From Lachnospiraceae bacterium (lineage in GTDB: Bacteria; Bacillota; Clostridia; Lachnospirales; Lachnospiraceae), in the NCBI GenBank assembly GCA_009911185.1, contig QXWW01000010.1:1-64000 (forward strand): DNA of 64,000 bases, given 5' to 3'. The translations under genes were made by a program, and so were the position numbers. Shown here one piece after another: positions 63,416 through 64,000 of the stretch. Position 1 is the first letter of the stretch. Every line of letters begins with the position of its first letter. Under the pieces are notes generated by a model. That model did no database searches. It was not told the origin of the DNA and was given only the letters and a program-made list of their open reading frames with translations.

Positions 63416-63466
63416 CAATGACACTTTCACGTTTTAATGCAACAAATTCTTTCCTATAGAACTAAA
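63410..63466 (+). repeat. Dispersed intergenic repeat, terminal fragment I
   Basis: Only the 3' part remains: TTTCACGTTTTAATGCAACA, then TTCTTTCCTATAGAACTAAAA, the end of hairpin 2 in other copies. Confidence 0.5.
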
Positions 63467-63510
63467 AAAGCTGCCGCACATAATATTCATCATGTGCGCA
63501 GCAGCTTTTT
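63464..63510 (-). terminator. Terminator of the chemoreceptor gene at the right edge
   Basis: AAAAAGCTGC and GCAGCTTTTT pair, with CACAT and ATGTG pairing inside. On the minus strand the stem is followed by six Ts, overlapping the stop of the gene by a few bases. Confidence 0.8.
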
Positions 63511-64000
63511 AATTTAAAATATTATTAGTATCACGGATAACCTTTTGCACTTTTTCAGCAATGCAGCTTACCTTCTCCATAGACAACTTAATATGTTCGC
63601 TGTTCTCTGAAGTCTGTCTCGCTCCGCTGATCGCTTCTTCCACTGCCGACAAAAGTTCTCCAATAGTGGTGTCAAACTTATTTACTACCAGATTAATATC
63701 TTCCATTGCAATATGTATTTCTTCATCATTTTCCTTGGCGCTTCCCACAGACTCCTTAGAACTATCGGACAAATCGCGGATATTCGTAGCAACCACTGCG
63801 AACCCTCTGCCCGCTTCTCCTGCTCTGGCCGCTTCAATCGCCGCATTCAGTGACAGCAGATTGATCTTTCCTGCAATTTTTTCCACGTCGCGTGTCATCA
63901 CATTATATTTATCCACACTTTCATTGATATTTCCCATAGAATCCAAAATTTTCTGGTTTAATTGCTTAAGATCATTCATATGCTCCGAAACATTCTGCAT
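63509..64000 (-). CDS. Methyl-accepting chemotaxis protein, C-terminal part, cut by the window edge
   Basis: The 163 visible residues are the signalling coiled coil. The hairpin tip is [28 protein letters not shown] (about 43-70 of the visible part), the CheA/CheW contact. The rest is heptad-rich helix. The start and the sensor domain lie beyond base 64000. Compared with the receptor at 41883 the tip is conserved but the flanks differ, so it is a separate gene, not a repeat. A terminator overlaps its stop. Confidence 0.9.
   Translation of the reverse strand: MQNVSEHMNDLKQLNQKILDSMGNINESVDKYNVMTRDVEKIAGKINLLSLNAAIEAARAGEAGRGFAVVATNIRDLSDSSKESVGSAKENDEEIHIAMEDINLVVNKFDTTIGELLSAVEEAISGARQTSENSEHIKLSMEKVSCIAEKVQKVIRDTNNILN

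Overview
The window comes from a low-to-mid GC endospore-forming Firmicute, most likely a Lachnospiraceae-type Clostridium relative. The case rests on sigG, sigE and spoIIGA, CotF-like coat proteins, a Spo0E-like phosphatase, DUF1540, DUF4364 and DUF1385 proteins, a zinc-ribbon L31, and a Rho with a charged N-terminal insert. No rRNA, tRNA or CRISPR array is visible, and the genus cannot be fixed from sequence alone.

Layout. 1-2770 is accessory DNA: an SF2 helicase running off the left edge, an unrecognised 542-residue HTH-bearing protein overlapping it, an array of direct repeats upstream, and an orphan hairpin element. 2771-6312 is the rpmE-(DUF1385)-prmC-prfA operon, read leftward. Then come a secreted FN3 protein, rho, malic enzyme with a radical SAM gene (rightward), a block of inverted repeats, DUF4364, and addB-addA. 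20982-28317 holds lepB, a GntR regulator, two CobW-type GTPases (one very His-rich), DUF2156, an ABC exporter and a LUD protein. 28396-35002 holds trpS, a response-regulator/alarmone-synthetase fusion, two spore-coat-like genes, an XRE regulator, a MIF-like protein and argS. A decayed stretch, a DapF-family epimerase with a catalytic Cys-to-Ser change and a small coiled-coil operon follow.

37721-56177 is the sporulation and cell-division core: sigG, an MBL/beta-CASP nuclease, spoIIGA-sigE, a chemoreceptor, then the dcw cluster read leftward in the order mraZ, rsmH, ftsL, two class B PBPs, mraY, murD, ftsW, divIB, ftsZ. MurG is not in this cluster. The end of the window has a Spo0E-like gene with Spo0A-type boxes, a PLC-like protein, DUF1540, thrS with a T-box leader, a SEC-C protein, a putative C-rich small RNA, a fused transporter/spermidine-synthase-like protein and a partial chemoreceptor.

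Non-coding highlights are a dispersed two-hairpin intergenic repeat of about 190 bp (at least seven full or partial copies, all in the same orientation), a pair of hairpin elements resembling IS200/IS605 right ends, MraZ boxes at the dcw promoter, a long-spacer Spo0A-type promoter for spoIIG, and a hairpin that could hide the ribosome binding site of the second PBP. Coordinates of starts were chosen from visible ribosome binding sites; function calls are by motif and family recognition only, with no database search.
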